NCBI GenBank assembly: GCA_903900805.1
Contig: CAIUOP010000026.1
Coordinates: forward strand, 1 to 34,885
Reading direction: 5' to 3'
Length of the DNA stretch: 34,885 bases
From: an uncultured beta proteobacterium
GTDB lineage: Bacteria; Pseudomonadota; Gammaproteobacteria; Burkholderiales; Burkholderiaceae
Shown here piece by piece: positions 8,368 through 17,800 of the stretch. The first letter of the stretch is position 1. The number at the start of each line of letters is the position of its first letter. Under the pieces are notes generated by a model, which was not told the DNA's origin, searched no databases, and saw only the letters and a program-made list of their open reading frames with translations. A program made the translations under genes and the position numbers.

Positions 8368-9023
8368 TGAATCCCGATAAGCGGCGCGCCTTTTTTGAGC
8401 AGCTCAAAGCCAACAATCCAAAACCTACGACCGAACTAGAGTACAGCTCACCTTTTGAGCTACTCATTGCAGTATTACTCTCAGCTCAAGCGACTGATGT
8501 ATTAGTCAACAAAGGCACCAGCAAACTCTTTAAGGTTGCCAATACTCCGCAAGCCTTATTAGAGCTAGGCGAAGATGGAGTTCGACCCTTTATTCAACAC
8601 ATTGGTTTATTTAACTCTAAAGGCAGGCATATTCAAGAGACCTGTCGTCTACTACTCGATAAACATCATGGCAAAGTTCCGCAAACGCGCGAAGAGTTAG
8701 AGGCTTTACCAGGCGTCGGTAGAAAAACTGCGAATGTGATTCTGAATACTGCCTTTGGGCAACCCACTATTGCAGTTGATACCCATATCTTTAGAGTCTC
8801 TAATCGTACTGGCTTAGCACCTGGTAAAGATGTAGGGAAAGTGGAAGAGCAGTTACTTAAACGCGTACCCAAAGAGTATTTACTAGACGCACATCATTGG
8901 CTTATCCTGCATGGTAGATACACTTGCAAGGCGCGCAACCCTGATTGTGCCCAATGTATTGTTGAGCCTTTGTGTGGGTTTAAACAAAAAACTAGCAAGG
9001 GAAAAGTTCGTGGCGATATTTAA
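8364..9023 (+). CDS. nth: Endonuclease III, base-excision repair glycosylase/AP lyase
   Basis: Nth removes oxidised pyrimidines and cuts the abasic site. The helix-hairpin-helix is LPGVGRKTANVIL with the catalytic K121, and the catalytic aspartate is D139 in AVDTHIFRVSNR. The four cysteines of the [4Fe-4S] cluster are C188, C195, C198 and C204 with the family spacing C-x6-C-x2-C-x5-C. At 219 residues it is close to the usual 211. Its ATG overlaps the rnfB-like gene by four bases and its end overlaps the DUF1841 gene, so the three are likely translated from one message. Confidence 0.97.
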   Translation: MMNPDKRRAFFEQLKANNPKPTTELEYSSPFELLIAVLLSAQATDVLVNKGTSKLFKVANTPQALLELGEDGVRPFIQHIGLFNSKGRHIQETCRLLLDKHHGKVPQTREELEALPGVGRKTANVILNTAFGQPTIAVDTHIFRVSNRTGLAPGKDVGKVEEQLLKRVPKEYLLDAHHWLILHGRYTCKARNPDCAQCIVEPLCGFKQKTSKGKVRGDI

Positions 9024-9441
9024 CCCAACTCGAGAAGAAGTTCGCCGTTTTTTCTGCGATACCTGGAAAAAGAAAACTGATGGCCACATCCTAGACCCAA
9101 TGGAAACACTTGCGAGTGATTGGATGGCAGAGCATCCTGAATACCATACGCTCCTGGGAGACCCTGAAGGCGCTTTAGCAGAGGACTACACACCAGAACG
9201 TGGTGAAACGAATCCTTTCTTACATCTTTCGATGCATCTATCGATTAGTGAGCAGATCTCGATTAATCAGCCACCGGGCATTAAAGAGATTGCAGACAAG
9301 TTATCGCAGAAGCTAGGCTCGATGCATGAAGCGCAACACGTCATTATGGAATGCCTGGGACAGGTCATGTGGGAAGCGCAGCGTGAAAGCGTACCCCTCA
9401 ATCCCGAAAAATATCTCGAGGCTCTTCAAAAGCTGACTTAG
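9010..9441 (+). CDS. DUF1841 family protein, function unknown
   Basis: This small soluble protein of 143 residues matches the DUF1841 pattern as I remember it: an N-terminal IFNPTREEVRRFF segment, an HPEYH motif in the middle and NPFLHLSMHLSISEQ with conserved histidines. The frame is open further upstream, but family proteins begin at about this point. The GTG at 9010 is preceded by AAGGGA at a suitable distance and overlaps the nth stop by 14 bases. The function is not known; the conserved His/Glu residues could bind a metal, but that is a guess. It meets the HIT gene tail to tail with a 4-base overlap. Confidence 0.75.
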   Translation: MAIFNPTREEVRRFFCDTWKKKTDGHILDPMETLASDWMAEHPEYHTLLGDPEGALAEDYTPERGETNPFLHLSMHLSISEQISINQPPGIKEIADKLSQKLGSMHEAQHVIMECLGQVMWEAQRESVPLNPEKYLEALQKLT

Positions 9442-9878
9442 CTCAACGATGTAATCTCAGCTTTGATGACTTCTGGTAACTCAACTGCCTTTTGCTTGCG
9501 ATCTGCCAATACGGTTAGCGGAGTTTCTTGAACTCTTTTTGACCAAGCTGAGCCTGGATAAAAAGTGTCATCCTCAAATCTAGGGATGACATGCCAATGA
9601 ATATGCGGGACCATATTACCTAAGGCTGCAATATTAACCTTATCGGGATACATAACGTGGCGTATCGCTTCTTCAACAGCAAACACGAGCGTCATCAGAT
9701 GCTCGCGCTCACCATGACTAAGATCAGTCATCTCTGCGACATGCCGATTCCAGATTACTCTGCAAAAACCAGGTAGATCAGGATCGTTCACAAGAATGAT
9801 ACGAGCGTCATCACCGCGCCAAATCAATTGCCCCTCTTCAGGCTTAAGCTCGTCTTTACAAAGTGCGCAATTGGTCAT
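9438..9878 (-). CDS. HIT family hydrolase
   Basis: HIT proteins hydrolyse nucleoside phosphoramidates, dinucleoside polyphosphates or similar bonds through a histidine triad. The triad HIHWHVIPRF (H-x-H-x-H) is intact near residues 92-96 of 146. The N-terminus has a CALC pair, perhaps a zinc site as in some HIT proteins. The arrangement of strand, helix and triad fits a single-domain HIT protein of the diadenosine tetraphosphate hydrolase-like type. The substrate cannot be told from sequence. It is downstream of the aceA terminator on the same strand and ends 4 bases inside the convergent DUF1841 gene. Confidence 0.9.
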   Translation of the reverse strand: MTNCALCKDELKPEEGQLIWRGDDARIILVNDPDLPGFCRVIWNRHVAEMTDLSHGEREHLMTLVFAVEEAIRHVMYPDKVNIAALGNMVPHIHWHVIPRFEDDTFYPGSAWSKRVQETPLTVLADRKQKAVELPEVIKAEITSLS

Positions 9879-9894
9879 GAGAAGAATGTATACG

Positions 9895-9937
9895 AAAACG
9901 GCATCTAAGTCACCCTCGTGAGGTAATTTAGATGCCG
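9895..9937 (-). terminator. Intrinsic terminator after aceA
   Basis: On the minus strand CGGCATCTAA and TTAGATGCCG form a perfect 10-bp stem with an inner region of about 19 bases that can itself fold (CCTC/GAGG). It is followed by TTTTCGT. It sits about 65 bases past the aceA stop and 17 bases before the HIT start codon, so it should separate the two genes. Confidence 0.8.
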
Positions 9938-10001
9938 TGGCAGTATTGGTGCTACTGCTAATACAAACTACTTAGGGATCTATTAAGGGATCAACTAAGG
10001 A

Positions 10002-11300
10002 TTAATGGAACTGCTCTTCTTCGGTTGAGCCAGTCAATGCCGTTACGGAAGACTTGCCGCCCTGAATAACGGTAGTGACATCATCAAAGTAACCGGTACC
10101 AACTTCTTGCTGATGTGAAACGAAAGTGTAACCACGATCACGAGCAGCAAATTCTGGTTCTTGTACTTTCTCAATATAGGCAGTCATACCCCGTTTCATG
10201 TAGTCTTGCGCCAAATCAAACATGTTGTACCACATGGAGTGGATACCAGCGAGAGTAATAAATTGATATTTGTAACCCATGGCACCTAACTCACGTTGGA
10301 ACTTCGCAATCGTTGCATCGTCGAGGTTTTTCTTCCAGTTGAAAGAGGGTGAGCAGTTATATGCCAACATCTTGCCTGGGAACTTTGCACGAATTGCTTC
10401 AGCGAATTTACGGGCAAAATCGAGATCTGGTGTACCAGTCTCACACCAAACCATGTCAGCGTAAGCGGCATACGCCAAACCACGTGAAATTGCTTGATCT
10501 AAACCTTTGCGAGTCTTATAGAAGCCTTCTGGAGTCCGTTCACCCGTTAAGAATGGCTTATCGTTTTCATCATAGTCAGAGGTCAACAAATCAGCAGCTT
10601 CAGCATCAGTTCGTGCCAAGATGATGGTTGGTACACCCATCACGTCGGCAGCTAAACGAGCAGAGATCAATTTTTGTACAGATTCAGCTGTTGGCAATAA
10701 TACCTTCCCACCCAAGTGACCGCACTTCTTCACAGAAGATAATTGGTCTTCGAAATGAACACCAGCAGCGCCTTGCTTGATCAAAGCTTTACTTAACTCA
10801 AATGCATTCAATACACCACCAAAACCAGCTTCAGCATCAGCAACGATTGGAGCAAAGTACTCAATATAGCCTGCATCACCTTTATTAATTCCTTTTGCTG
10901 TCTGGATTTCATCCGCACGTTGGAATGAATTATTAATCCGCTCAACCATCTTAGGAACTGAGTCTACTGGATACAAAGATTGGTCTGGGTACATAGCAGC
11001 AGAAGAGTTACCATCGGCAGCAACTTGCCAGCCTGATAAATAAATTGCCTGAATACCCGCTTTCACTTGCTGCATTGCCTGGCCACCAGTTAATGCACCT
11101 AAACAATTAACGTAAGCTTCGTTATTCACCAATTGCCAGAGACGCTCAGCACCATGCTTAGCTAAAGTGTGCTCAATCTTGAGTGAACCGCGCAGACGAA
11201 CAACATCCTCTGCTGTGTAGCCACGGGTAACGCCCTGCCAACGTGGGTTGGTATCCCAATCCTTTTGTAGCGCTGCGATTTCTGCTTTACGATCTGCCAT
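10002..11300 (-). CDS. aceA: Isocitrate lyase
   Basis: AceA splits isocitrate into glyoxylate and succinate, the first step of the glyoxylate shunt needed for growth on acetate or fatty acids, and plausibly on the products of PHB breakdown by PhaZ. The catalytic signature KKCGHLGGK (C in the active-site loop) is present. So are the metal-binding region (ADAEAGFGG), the RTDAEAA motif and the C-terminal YNCSPSFNW segment. Its 432 residues are normal for the bacterial enzyme. A good Shine-Dalgarno sequence (GGGAG) precedes the ATG. No malate synthase is nearby. It is monocistronic in appearance: about 270 bases of AT-rich leader upstream and a strong terminator downstream. Confidence 0.98.
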   Translation of the reverse strand: MADRKAEIAALQKDWDTNPRWQGVTRGYTAEDVVRLRGSLKIEHTLAKHGAERLWQLVNNEAYVNCLGALTGGQAMQQVKAGIQAIYLSGWQVAADGNSSAAMYPDQSLYPVDSVPKMVERINNSFQRADEIQTAKGINKGDAGYIEYFAPIVADAEAGFGGVLNAFELSKALIKQGAAGVHFEDQLSSVKKCGHLGGKVLLPTAESVQKLISARLAADVMGVPTIILARTDAEAADLLTSDYDENDKPFLTGERTPEGFYKTRKGLDQAISRGLAYAAYADMVWCETGTPDLDFARKFAEAIRAKFPGKMLAYNCSPSFNWKKNLDDATIAKFQRELGAMGYKYQFITLAGIHSMWYNMFDLAQDYMKRGMTAYIEKVQEPEFAARDRGYTFVSHQQEVGTGYFDDVTTVIQGGKSSVTALTGSTEEEQFH

Positions 11301-11346
11301 GTTTTTCTCCCTAAGTTAAACAAGTACTTCAAAGATTGAGACATTT

Positions 11347-11371
11347 AACTCTTATGTCTTATATAAGAGTT
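11347..11371. promoter_or_regulatory. Inverted repeat (possible operator) in the aceA leader
   Basis: A perfect 9-base inverted repeat, AACTCTTAT and ATAAGAGTT, with a 7-base centre lies about 47 bases upstream of the aceA start. The right half also contains the self-complementary 12-mer TCTTATATAAGA. The size and symmetry suit a dimeric repressor or activator site for a carbon-regulated gene. The binding protein cannot be named. Confidence 0.5.
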
Positions 11372-11410
11372 TAGACAGTTCAAGAAAGCAAACAAGGGGT
11401 ATTACAAGAA

Positions 11411-11441
11411 ATTATAAAAATATTTAGTTGTTTAAAAACAA
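11411..11441 (-). promoter_or_regulatory. aceA: Candidate aceA promoter
   Basis: On the minus strand a perfect TATAAT (11411-11416) has TTGTTT as a possible -35 (11436-11441), with 19 bases between, longer than ideal. Transcription would start near 11404 and carry the leader inverted repeat downstream of the start point. The whole region is very AT-rich, so chance matches are likely. Confidence 0.35.
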
Positions 11442-11510
11442 TAACTTATATATACATTTTTATAATGCGGAATGAGAATTCACCGCTCGAAATGAAATCG
11501 GTCCAGACAG

Positions 11511-11537
11511 ATTGCACTGTATTTTACGCAGTGTAAT
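11511..11537. repeat. Hairpin between the MFS gene and aceA
   Basis: ATTGCACTG and CAGTGTAAT form a 9-base inverted repeat with one mismatch and a 9-base loop, about 32 bases after the MFS stop. No T-run follows on either strand, so it may be a weak or Rho-linked end for the MFS message or a protein site. The rest of the roughly 270-base gap is AT-rich and shows no gene. Confidence 0.3.
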
Positions 11538-11568
11538 GGCATTCCATATTATGAAAAGTAAAGGTTTA

Positions 11569-12804
11569 TTAAGCAGCCTTAGGCGCAGTAACAGCAGATA
11601 CCTTAAAGACGGTTGGAATAATCATCAACTGGAACAAGGCAATGCCAATAAATAAAGCCTTAGGTAGGCCGGCATCCATAAAGAAACCAAAGATAAATGG
11701 GCCTACTGCTGCGCCCAAATCAATTCCTGAATAAACAATTCCATACACTCGTCCTGCTACACCTTTAGGAGTTGCTAGCTTTACCAATAGATCACGTGAT
11801 GGTGCAACAACACCATAACCAAATCCCAGTGCAAAGAAAATGAGTGGAATAACTTCTGCAGAAACTAAACCTGTGCCAAGCAGCAAACATATCACTATTG
11901 TTATAGATAAACAAAAGCTCACGATACGGTCTGGAGCCTGTAATTTAGCGGCTAAGTAACCGCCAAATAAAACTCCACTAGCACTTCCCAGCGCTAATAA
12001 AGTGATGAAATAACTACCGACATCTAACGGTATCTGATAAATCTTAAATAGTGAACTAGGAGCAAATGATTGCAGGCTCGAGGTTGAGGCCATGCTAAAG
12101 AAAAAGAATATCCAACAGAACCATACTGCCGGGAGCCTGAGAAAAGCAAAACTACTTACAGGCGCACTACCAGGGCTAATAGCTTGCGCACTGCTATGAG
12201 ATTGGGTATGCCGCTCTTGGACATCATCAATTAACTGAGACCTATTCAGCCAGAGAATCAATAGAATAAAAGCCTCTAGGACAGCTGCTGACAGAAAAGC
12301 AATACGCCAATCCGTCAACTGCGCAATCCCAACCATAAACACTGGTGCAGCTGCCCAACCCAAGTAGCCAGTTACTCCATGCATTGAATAGGCATAGGGC
12401 AAATTAGGCGGTGAAACTTTGTGATTAATCAGCGTGTAATCTACTGGATGAAAAATACCGTTACCACAGCCAGCGATTACTGCGCCCAATAAGAGCATTG
12501 CATAACCATTACTTTGGGAATAAACCAGGGCCGCAAGAATCAGCAACCCAATACCGCCAAATAAAACTGGCCTTGCTCCAATGCGATCTACTAAAAAACC
12601 AGAGGCAGCTTGCGCGATACAGGAGATTAAAAAGAAAACCGACATGAGCAAACCCAGTTCGGCATAACTCAAAGCAAAAGCATCCTTCAACCATGGAAAC
12701 ATGGGAGGCAGAATCAAATGAAAGAAGTGGGAGCTACCGTGCGCCAGGCTAATGAGAGCAATAACCCGGACATCACTAGCACGCCTGCTAAGCGCAACAG
12801 TCAT
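11569..12804 (-). CDS. Major facilitator superfamily transporter
   Basis: This 411-residue integral membrane protein has about twelve hydrophobic segments. The loop between helices 2 and 3 carries the MFS signature in the form SGFLVDRIGARPV. The first helix region (ISLAHGSSHFFHLILPPMFPWLKDAF) is reminiscent of fosmidomycin-resistance-like exporters, but the substrate cannot be assigned from this alone. A hydrophilic loop between the two six-helix halves is Ser/Gln-rich (near 195-215). It starts 52 bases after clpB on the same strand without a visible terminator between, so it may be read from the clpB promoter as well as its own. Confidence 0.85.
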   Translation of the reverse strand: MTVALSRRASDVRVIALISLAHGSSHFFHLILPPMFPWLKDAFALSYAELGLLMSVFFLISCIAQAASGFLVDRIGARPVLFGGIGLLILAALVYSQSNGYAMLLLGAVIAGCGNGIFHPVDYTLINHKVSPPNLPYAYSMHGVTGYLGWAAAPVFMVGIAQLTDWRIAFLSAAVLEAFILLILWLNRSQLIDDVQERHTQSHSSAQAISPGSAPVSSFAFLRLPAVWFCWIFFFFSMASTSSLQSFAPSSLFKIYQIPLDVGSYFITLLALGSASGVLFGGYLAAKLQAPDRIVSFCLSITIVICLLLGTGLVSAEVIPLIFFALGFGYGVVAPSRDLLVKLATPKGVAGRVYGIVYSGIDLGAAVGPFIFGFFMDAGLPKALFIGIALFQLMIIPTVFKVSAVTAPKAA

Positions 12805-12856
12805 GTACCGAGTTTACTGGCGCAGGAAGATTTCTGCTGAACTACTTAGTTACCAC

Positions 12857-15460
12857 TCAGTGAACCTGCCGTGTGAAGCTAAAGTCACCCTTTTTATCCA
12901 CATCTACAGGCACCACATCTTTAGGTCCAAACTTGCCTTCCAGAATCATCTTGGAAACCGGGTTCTCGATGTACTGCTGAATAGCTCGCTTGAGTGGTCT
13001 TGCACCAAAGACAGGATCAAAGCCAACTTCAGCAATCTTATTCAAGGCAGCATCACTTACCTCAAGCTGCATATCTACCTTTGCCAAGCGAGCTGATAAG
13101 TTCTTGAGCAAGATCTTGGCGATATTGGCAATATTACCTTTATCCAAACCATGGAAGACCACAATCTCATCAATACGGTTCAAGAACTCTGGACGGAAAT
13201 GACTCTTCAACTCTTCAAATACAGCTTCTTTAATCTCTAACTGTTTCTTACCAACCATCGACTGAATGAGATGCGAGCCAATATTGCTAGTCATCACAAT
13301 CACGGTGTTCTTAAAGTCCACAGTACGACCTTGACCATCTGTTAGACGGCCATCATCTAATACTTGCAAGAGTACATTAAAGACATCTGGGTGTGCTTTT
13401 TCAATTTCATCAAAGAGAATTACGCTGTAGGGATGACGGCGAACTTGCTCGGTGAGATAGCCGCCCTCTTCATAGCCTACATAGCCTGGAGGAGCACCAA
13501 TTAAACGTGCAACGCTATGCTTCTCCATGAACTCACTCATATCGATACGGATAAGATGATCTTCACTATCAAACAAGAAGCCTGCTAAGGCTTTGCACAG
13601 CTCGGTCTTACCCACACCAGTAGGCCCCAAGAATAAGAAAGATCCATAAGGACGGTTCTCTTCAGATAGGCCGGCACGGGAACGACGGATAGCATCCGAT
13701 ACCGCACGAATCGCTTCCTCCTGCCCAACCACACGCTTATGTAAGAGTTCTTCCATTTTGAGTAGCTTATCGCGCTCACCTTGCATCATCTTCGATACCG
13801 GTATACCAGTAGCACGAGATACCACTTCCGCAATTTCTTCTGCACCTACCTGAGTACGTAAAAGCTTGTTCTTCACTACGCCGTTTTTATCGCCCTTAGC
13901 TTCGGCTGCTGCTGCAGACTTGAGCTTGGCCTCAAGCTCTGGCAATTTTCCATATTGCAATTCTGCGACTTGCTCCAGCTTACCTTCACGTTGTAACTTA
14001 GTAATATCAGCGCGTACTTTTTCAATCTCCTCTTTCAGATTGGCGGCGCCCAAAACGGCACCCTTCTCTGCTTTCCATATTTCTTCTAAATCAGCGTACT
14101 CAGCACCTAGGCGCTTGATTTCATCTTCTATAAGACCAAGGCGCTTTTGAGAGGCTTCATCTTTTTCTTTTTTCACTGCTTCACGTTCAATCTTGAGTTG
14201 AATCAGACGGCGCTCTAGCTTATCCATCACCTCAGGCTTGGAATCAATCTCCATCCGAATGCGTGAACCAGCCTCGTCAATGAGGTCGATAGCTTTGTCT
14301 GGCAAAAAACGATCAGTGATGTAGCGATGCGATAACTCAGCAGCAGCCACAATCGCAGGATCAGTAATCTCAATACCATGGTGAAGCTCATAACGCTCCT
14401 GTAAACCGCGCAAGATTGCAATCGTTGCTTCAACGCTAGGCTCTTCGACCATGACCTTTTGAAAGCGCCGTTCTAATGCAGCATCTTTTTCAATGTACTT
14501 CCGGTATTCATCTAAAGTAGTTGCGCCGATGCAATGTAATTCACCACGTGCTAGGGCAGGCTTGAGCATATTGCCCGCATCCATTGCGCCGTCACCCTTA
14601 CCAGCACCAACCATCGTATGAATCTCATCAATAAAGATGATGGTTTGACCTTCGTCTTTAGCAACATCGCTTAACACTGCCTTCAAGCGCTCTTCAAACT
14701 CACCGCGATACTTGGCGCCTGCTAATAACAATGCCATATCCAAGACCAGGACACGCTTGTTCTTCAGAGTTTCAGGAACTTCGCCGTTCACAATGCGCTG
14801 CGCTAAACCTTCAACAATCGCAGTCTTACCGACACCAGGCTCACCAATCAGAACAGGGTTGTTCTTGCCGCGACGCTGCAAGATCTGAATAGTGCGACGA
14901 ATCTCATCATCACGACCAATCACAGGATCTAACTTGCCCATCCGAGCACGCTCAGTTAAATCGATGGTGTATTTCTTTAAGGCTTCACGTTGACCTTCAG
15001 CATCTGCACTATTCACTGATTCCCCTCCGCGTACTAAATCAATAGCCGCTTCTAACGATTTACGATTTAATCCATTCTCACGAGCAAGCTTACCAAGCTC
15101 GCCCTTATCATCCGCAACTACTAATAAAAATAACTCGCCAGCAATAAATTGATCATTGCGCTTGTTCGCTTCTTTTTCACAGAGGTTGAGCCAGTTACTT
15201 AAATCACGACCAACTTGGACCTCGCCACTCGTGCCCTGTACCTCAGGTAGATTGCCAATAATCTTCTCAATACCTTTTTCAAGGCCTGATACATTTACAC
15301 CGGCGCGAGTCAGCAAGCTCTTAGCAGCCCCATCAGAATCACGCAGCATTGCCAGTAATACATGGGCTGGTTCAATATATTGGTTATCTTTGGCTAAAGC
15401 GATACTTTGGGCCTCACTTAAGGCCTCTTGAAATTTAGTTGTTAACTTATCTATTCTCAT
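12857..15460 (-). CDS. clpB: ClpB disaggregase (AAA+ chaperone)
   Basis: ClpB pulls polypeptides out of aggregates together with DnaK. The 867 residues contain the Clp-N double repeat (1-145), nucleotide-binding domain 1 with Walker A GEPGVGKT at 206-213, a long Glu/Lys-rich coiled-coil middle domain (about 410-530) that identifies ClpB rather than ClpA, and domain 2 with GPTGVGKT followed by the C-terminal D2-small domain. No ClpP-binding IGF/L loop is evident. A sigma-32-type promoter directly upstream indicates heat-shock control. Confidence 0.98.
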   Translation of the reverse strand: MRIDKLTTKFQEALSEAQSIALAKDNQYIEPAHVLLAMLRDSDGAAKSLLTRAGVNVSGLEKGIEKIIGNLPEVQGTSGEVQVGRDLSNWLNLCEKEANKRNDQFIAGELFLLVVADDKGELGKLARENGLNRKSLEAAIDLVRGGESVNSADAEGQREALKKYTIDLTERARMGKLDPVIGRDDEIRRTIQILQRRGKNNPVLIGEPGVGKTAIVEGLAQRIVNGEVPETLKNKRVLVLDMALLLAGAKYRGEFEERLKAVLSDVAKDEGQTIIFIDEIHTMVGAGKGDGAMDAGNMLKPALARGELHCIGATTLDEYRKYIEKDAALERRFQKVMVEEPSVEATIAILRGLQERYELHHGIEITDPAIVAAAELSHRYITDRFLPDKAIDLIDEAGSRIRMEIDSKPEVMDKLERRLIQLKIEREAVKKEKDEASQKRLGLIEDEIKRLGAEYADLEEIWKAEKGAVLGAANLKEEIEKVRADITKLQREGKLEQVAELQYGKLPELEAKLKSAAAAEAKGDKNGVVKNKLLRTQVGAEEIAEVVSRATGIPVSKMMQGERDKLLKMEELLHKRVVGQEEAIRAVSDAIRRSRAGLSEENRPYGSFLFLGPTGVGKTELCKALAGFLFDSEDHLIRIDMSEFMEKHSVARLIGAPPGYVGYEEGGYLTEQVRRHPYSVILFDEIEKAHPDVFNVLLQVLDDGRLTDGQGRTVDFKNTVIVMTSNIGSHLIQSMVGKKQLEIKEAVFEELKSHFRPEFLNRIDEIVVFHGLDKGNIANIAKILLKNLSARLAKVDMQLEVSDAALNKIAEVGFDPVFGARPLKRAIQQYIENPVSKMILEGKFGPKDVVPVDVDKKGDFSFTRQVH

Positions 15461-15487
15461 TTTTGTACTCCATATAGCTATCTATAG

Positions 15488-15516
15488 AATATAAGGGCAA
15501 TATGACATATTTCAAG
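15488..15516 (-). promoter_or_regulatory. clpB: Sigma-32 (RpoH) heat-shock promoter of clpB
   Basis: On the minus strand CTTGAAA (15510-15516) and CCCTTATATT (15488-15497) are separated by 12 bases. The heat-shock consensus is CTTGAAA, 11-16 bases, CCCCATNT. The element lies 28-56 bases before the clpB ATG, the right distance for a short leader. It points away from the GIY-YIG gene that starts 39 bases on the other side. Confidence 0.85.
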
Positions 15517-15554
15517 GTTTTTACACCCTCTTTTTAAGCAAATTTACCCCTACT

Positions 15555-15800
15555 TTGACCTGGCTTGTTTACCTCCTCGAATGCGCTGATGGCTCTTACT
15601 ATGCCGGCATTACGAACCGTCTAGAACACCGCCTAGAAGCCCACAATTTAGGGCAAGGTGCTCGCTATACGAGATCTCGTAGACCAGTTGTCCTCTTGGC
15701 AACTCAAGAGCACCCCGACCGATCAGAGGCATCCAAAGCAGAGGCAAAATTAAAGAGGCTTCCGAGAGGCGAGAAATTGGGGTTTTTTAAAAGCAGTTGA
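15555..15800 (+). CDS. Small GIY-YIG nuclease-superfamily protein
   Basis: This 81-residue protein consists of a single GIY-YIG domain, as in the UPF0213/YhbQ group. The motif appears as VYLLECADGSYYAGIT, with the conserved arginine in RLEHRLEAHN following. These stand-alone proteins have poorly defined roles, with nucleic acid cleavage or binding suspected. There is no ATG; the TTG at 15555 begins at the right place for the family (MTWLVYLLECADG). It is divergent from clpB and meets moaE tail to tail with 2 bases between. Confidence 0.8.
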   Translation: MTWLVYLLECADGSYYAGITNRLEHRLEAHNLGQGARYTRSRRPVVLLATQEHPDRSEASKAEAKLKRLPRGEKLGFFKSS

Positions 15801-15802
15801 GT

Positions 15803-16258
15803 TTACTTCTTCGCCCAGCGTGCCATTGCAGCATCATCGGTCACGCGGGCATCAACCCAGCGAGTACCCTCAGGCGTATCTTCTTTCTTCCAGAATGGAG
15901 CTGCTGTTTTGAGATAGTCCATGATGAACTCGCAGGCTGCAAATGCTTCGCCCCTGTGCGCACTAGTCACTACTACTAAAACAATTTGATCTTCAGGTAA
16001 CAGTGGGCCAACTCTGTGGATGACTAAGGTTTGGTAGATATCCCAACGCGCCTTGGCTTGATCCAAAATTTCTTGCAATGCTTTTTCAGTCATGCCCGGG
16101 TAGTGCTCTAAGGTCATGGCCTTTACTTGACTACCGTCATTCACATCGCGCACAGTACCTAAGAAACTCACTACTGCACCAACTCTGGGATCGCCTTTGC
16201 GTAGCCCTACTATTTCTGCACTGACATCAAAATCTTTTTCTTGAATTCGGATGGGCAT
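15803..16258 (-). CDS. moaE: MoaE, molybdopterin synthase large subunit
   Basis: MoaE, with thiocarboxylated MoaD, turns cyclic pyranopterin monophosphate into molybdopterin. The 151 residues include the family motifs GAVVSFLGTVRD, LEHYPGMTEKAL, HRVGPLLPEDQIVLV and AHRGEAFAACEFIMDYLK...PFWKKE, the last containing the substrate-binding and catalytic lysines. The start codon is one base from the moaD stop. It is the final gene of the alaA-hom-thrC-moeA-moaD-moaE run. Confidence 0.96.
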   Translation of the reverse strand: MPIRIQEKDFDVSAEIVGLRKGDPRVGAVVSFLGTVRDVNDGSQVKAMTLEHYPGMTEKALQEILDQAKARWDIYQTLVIHRVGPLLPEDQIVLVVVTSAHRGEAFAACEFIMDYLKTAAPFWKKEDTPEGTRWVDARVTDDAAMARWAKK

Positions 16259-16259
16259 A

Positions 16260-16517
16260 TCAACCCCCAGTCACTGGTGGAAAGAAAGCGACTTCAGCAT
16301 TTTCTTGCAGGGGTGCACTAGGATCAACCATTTGCTGATTTAAGGCACAACGCAAGGCCTTGCCCTGCGCCAGAACTTGCGCCCAAGGGTTACCGCGCTC
16401 TGTTAAGTGAACTCTGAGATCTGCAATAGTTTTAATGGCAGTTGGAATAGTGATCTCTTCTTGCGAAACACCAAGGGCTTCTCGCAGGGAGGCAAAGAAT
16501 CGTAATTGGAGTTTCAT
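16260..16517 (-). CDS. moaD: MoaD, molybdopterin synthase sulfur carrier
   Basis: MoaD is the ubiquitin-like sulfur carrier of molybdopterin synthase. The 85-residue protein has the beta-grasp pattern starting MKLQLRFFASLREALG and ends in the essential Gly-Gly (AFFPPVTGG), whose carboxylate is thiolated. It is packed between moeA (18 bases) and moaE (1 base), its partner subunit. It is at the short end of the family range but complete. Confidence 0.95.
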   Translation of the reverse strand: MKLQLRFFASLREALGVSQEEITIPTAIKTIADLRVHLTERGNPWAQVLAQGKALRCALNQQMVDPSAPLQENAEVAFFPPVTGG

Positions 16518-16535
16518 AGGGAAATCGTAAACCGA

Positions 16536-17777
16536 TTATCGAAGGAGCGTATCAAAGGGGATGTACTTCACAAGCTCACCGGCTTTAATGGGCTGATTTG
16601 GCGGACAATCCACCAAACCATCGCCCCAAGATGCGCTAGTGAGCACGCCGGAACTTTGATTTGGAAATAAATCTAATCCGCCATTGCTATTGAGTTTGAC
16701 ACGCAAGAACTCATTACGACGATCTGCTTTAAGCCAATCGAAATCTGCGCGCATCAAGTAAGACTGGGCTTGTTTTGCTTCGCGACCTTGCAACTTCAGA
16801 ATAAATGGTCTTACAAATAACAAGAAGGTTACAAAGCTTGAAACTGGATTACCAGGTAAGCCTATGAACCAAGCTTCGCCATCTTTGGGTTGATCTGATT
16901 TACGAACTGCACCAAATGCCAAGGGCTTACCAGGCTTAATCGCAATCTGCCATAAATCCAATCTACCTTCAGCAGTTACCGCAGGCTTAATATGATCTTC
17001 CTCGCCAACCGATACGCCGCCAGAAGTAATGATGAGGTCATGATCTTTACTTACTTTGCGTAAGGTCTCTTTTGTAGCATTAAGATTATCAGGAACAATA
17101 CCGAAATCGCTCGCATCACACCCTAATGACTTAAGGCATGCCAATAAAGTATCGCGATTGGAGTTGTAGATGCCACCAGGTTTAAGCGGCTCACCAGGAA
17201 GAGATAGTTCATCACCAGTGAAGAATGCAGCGACTCTCACTCTACGCTTCACATTTAAGTGCGTTAAGCCAGCAGAGGCAGCTACACCTAGCTCCTGTGG
17301 GCGCAAGAAAGTGCCTGCAGTCAGAGCTATTTTTCCCATCGTTAAATCTTCACCCCTACGACGAATCCATTGGCCTGATGTTGGCACTACATTGACCTGT
17401 ACTTGATCAGTTGCATTTTCAGGGATAGCGCAATCCTCTTGCATGACTACCGCATCTGCACCTAGAGGGACGGGGGCGCCTGTAAAAATCCGGGCAGCAG
17501 TTCCTACTTGGAGCTCTGTTCCCACTGAACCTGCCGGAATACGTTGTGCAATCTTTAGGATACTTCCAGGTTTTTGAGTATCAGCAGTACGAACTGCATA
17601 GCCATCCATCGAAGTGTTATCTAGTGGAGGTACATCCACTAAGCTATTCACGTTTTCAGCAAGAACACGACCTAAGCTTGCTTGCATTGCAATGCTTTCA
17701 TTTTCAGAAACTGGCTTAGCGTGAGCCAGTAAATGATCCAAGGCCTGCTGCGCAGTCAACATTGGAGGCTTAGTCAT
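16536..17777 (-). CDS. moeA: MoeA, molybdopterin molybdenumtransferase
   Basis: MoeA inserts molybdate into adenylated molybdopterin. The 413 residues show the N-terminal NTSMDGYAVR motif, the RRRGED loop, the MoCF domain motif SGGVSVGEEDHIKP, LPGNPVSSFVTFLLFV and a C-terminal beta domain, i.e. the complete four-domain protein. It lies between thrC and moaD on the same strand with short gaps, linking cofactor synthesis to the threonine genes in one probable transcript. Confidence 0.96.
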   Translation of the reverse strand: MTKPPMLTAQQALDHLLAHAKPVSENESIAMQASLGRVLAENVNSLVDVPPLDNTSMDGYAVRTADTQKPGSILKIAQRIPAGSVGTELQVGTAARIFTGAPVPLGADAVVMQEDCAIPENATDQVQVNVVPTSGQWIRRRGEDLTMGKIALTAGTFLRPQELGVAASAGLTHLNVKRRVRVAAFFTGDELSLPGEPLKPGGIYNSNRDTLLACLKSLGCDASDFGIVPDNLNATKETLRKVSKDHDLIITSGGVSVGEEDHIKPAVTAEGRLDLWQIAIKPGKPLAFGAVRKSDQPKDGEAWFIGLPGNPVSSFVTFLLFVRPFILKLQGREAKQAQSYLMRADFDWLKADRRNEFLRVKLNSNGGLDLFPNQSSGVLTSASWGDGLVDCPPNQPIKAGELVKYIPFDTLLR

Positions 17778-17800
17778 GATGATGATTAATTGCTTGTGTT

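Noticed and set aside
8911..9009. N-terminal extension of the DUF1841 gene
   Set aside because: This stretch overlaps nth in another frame and does not look like the family; the GTG at 9010 has a ribosome binding site and begins at the conserved FNPTREE segment.
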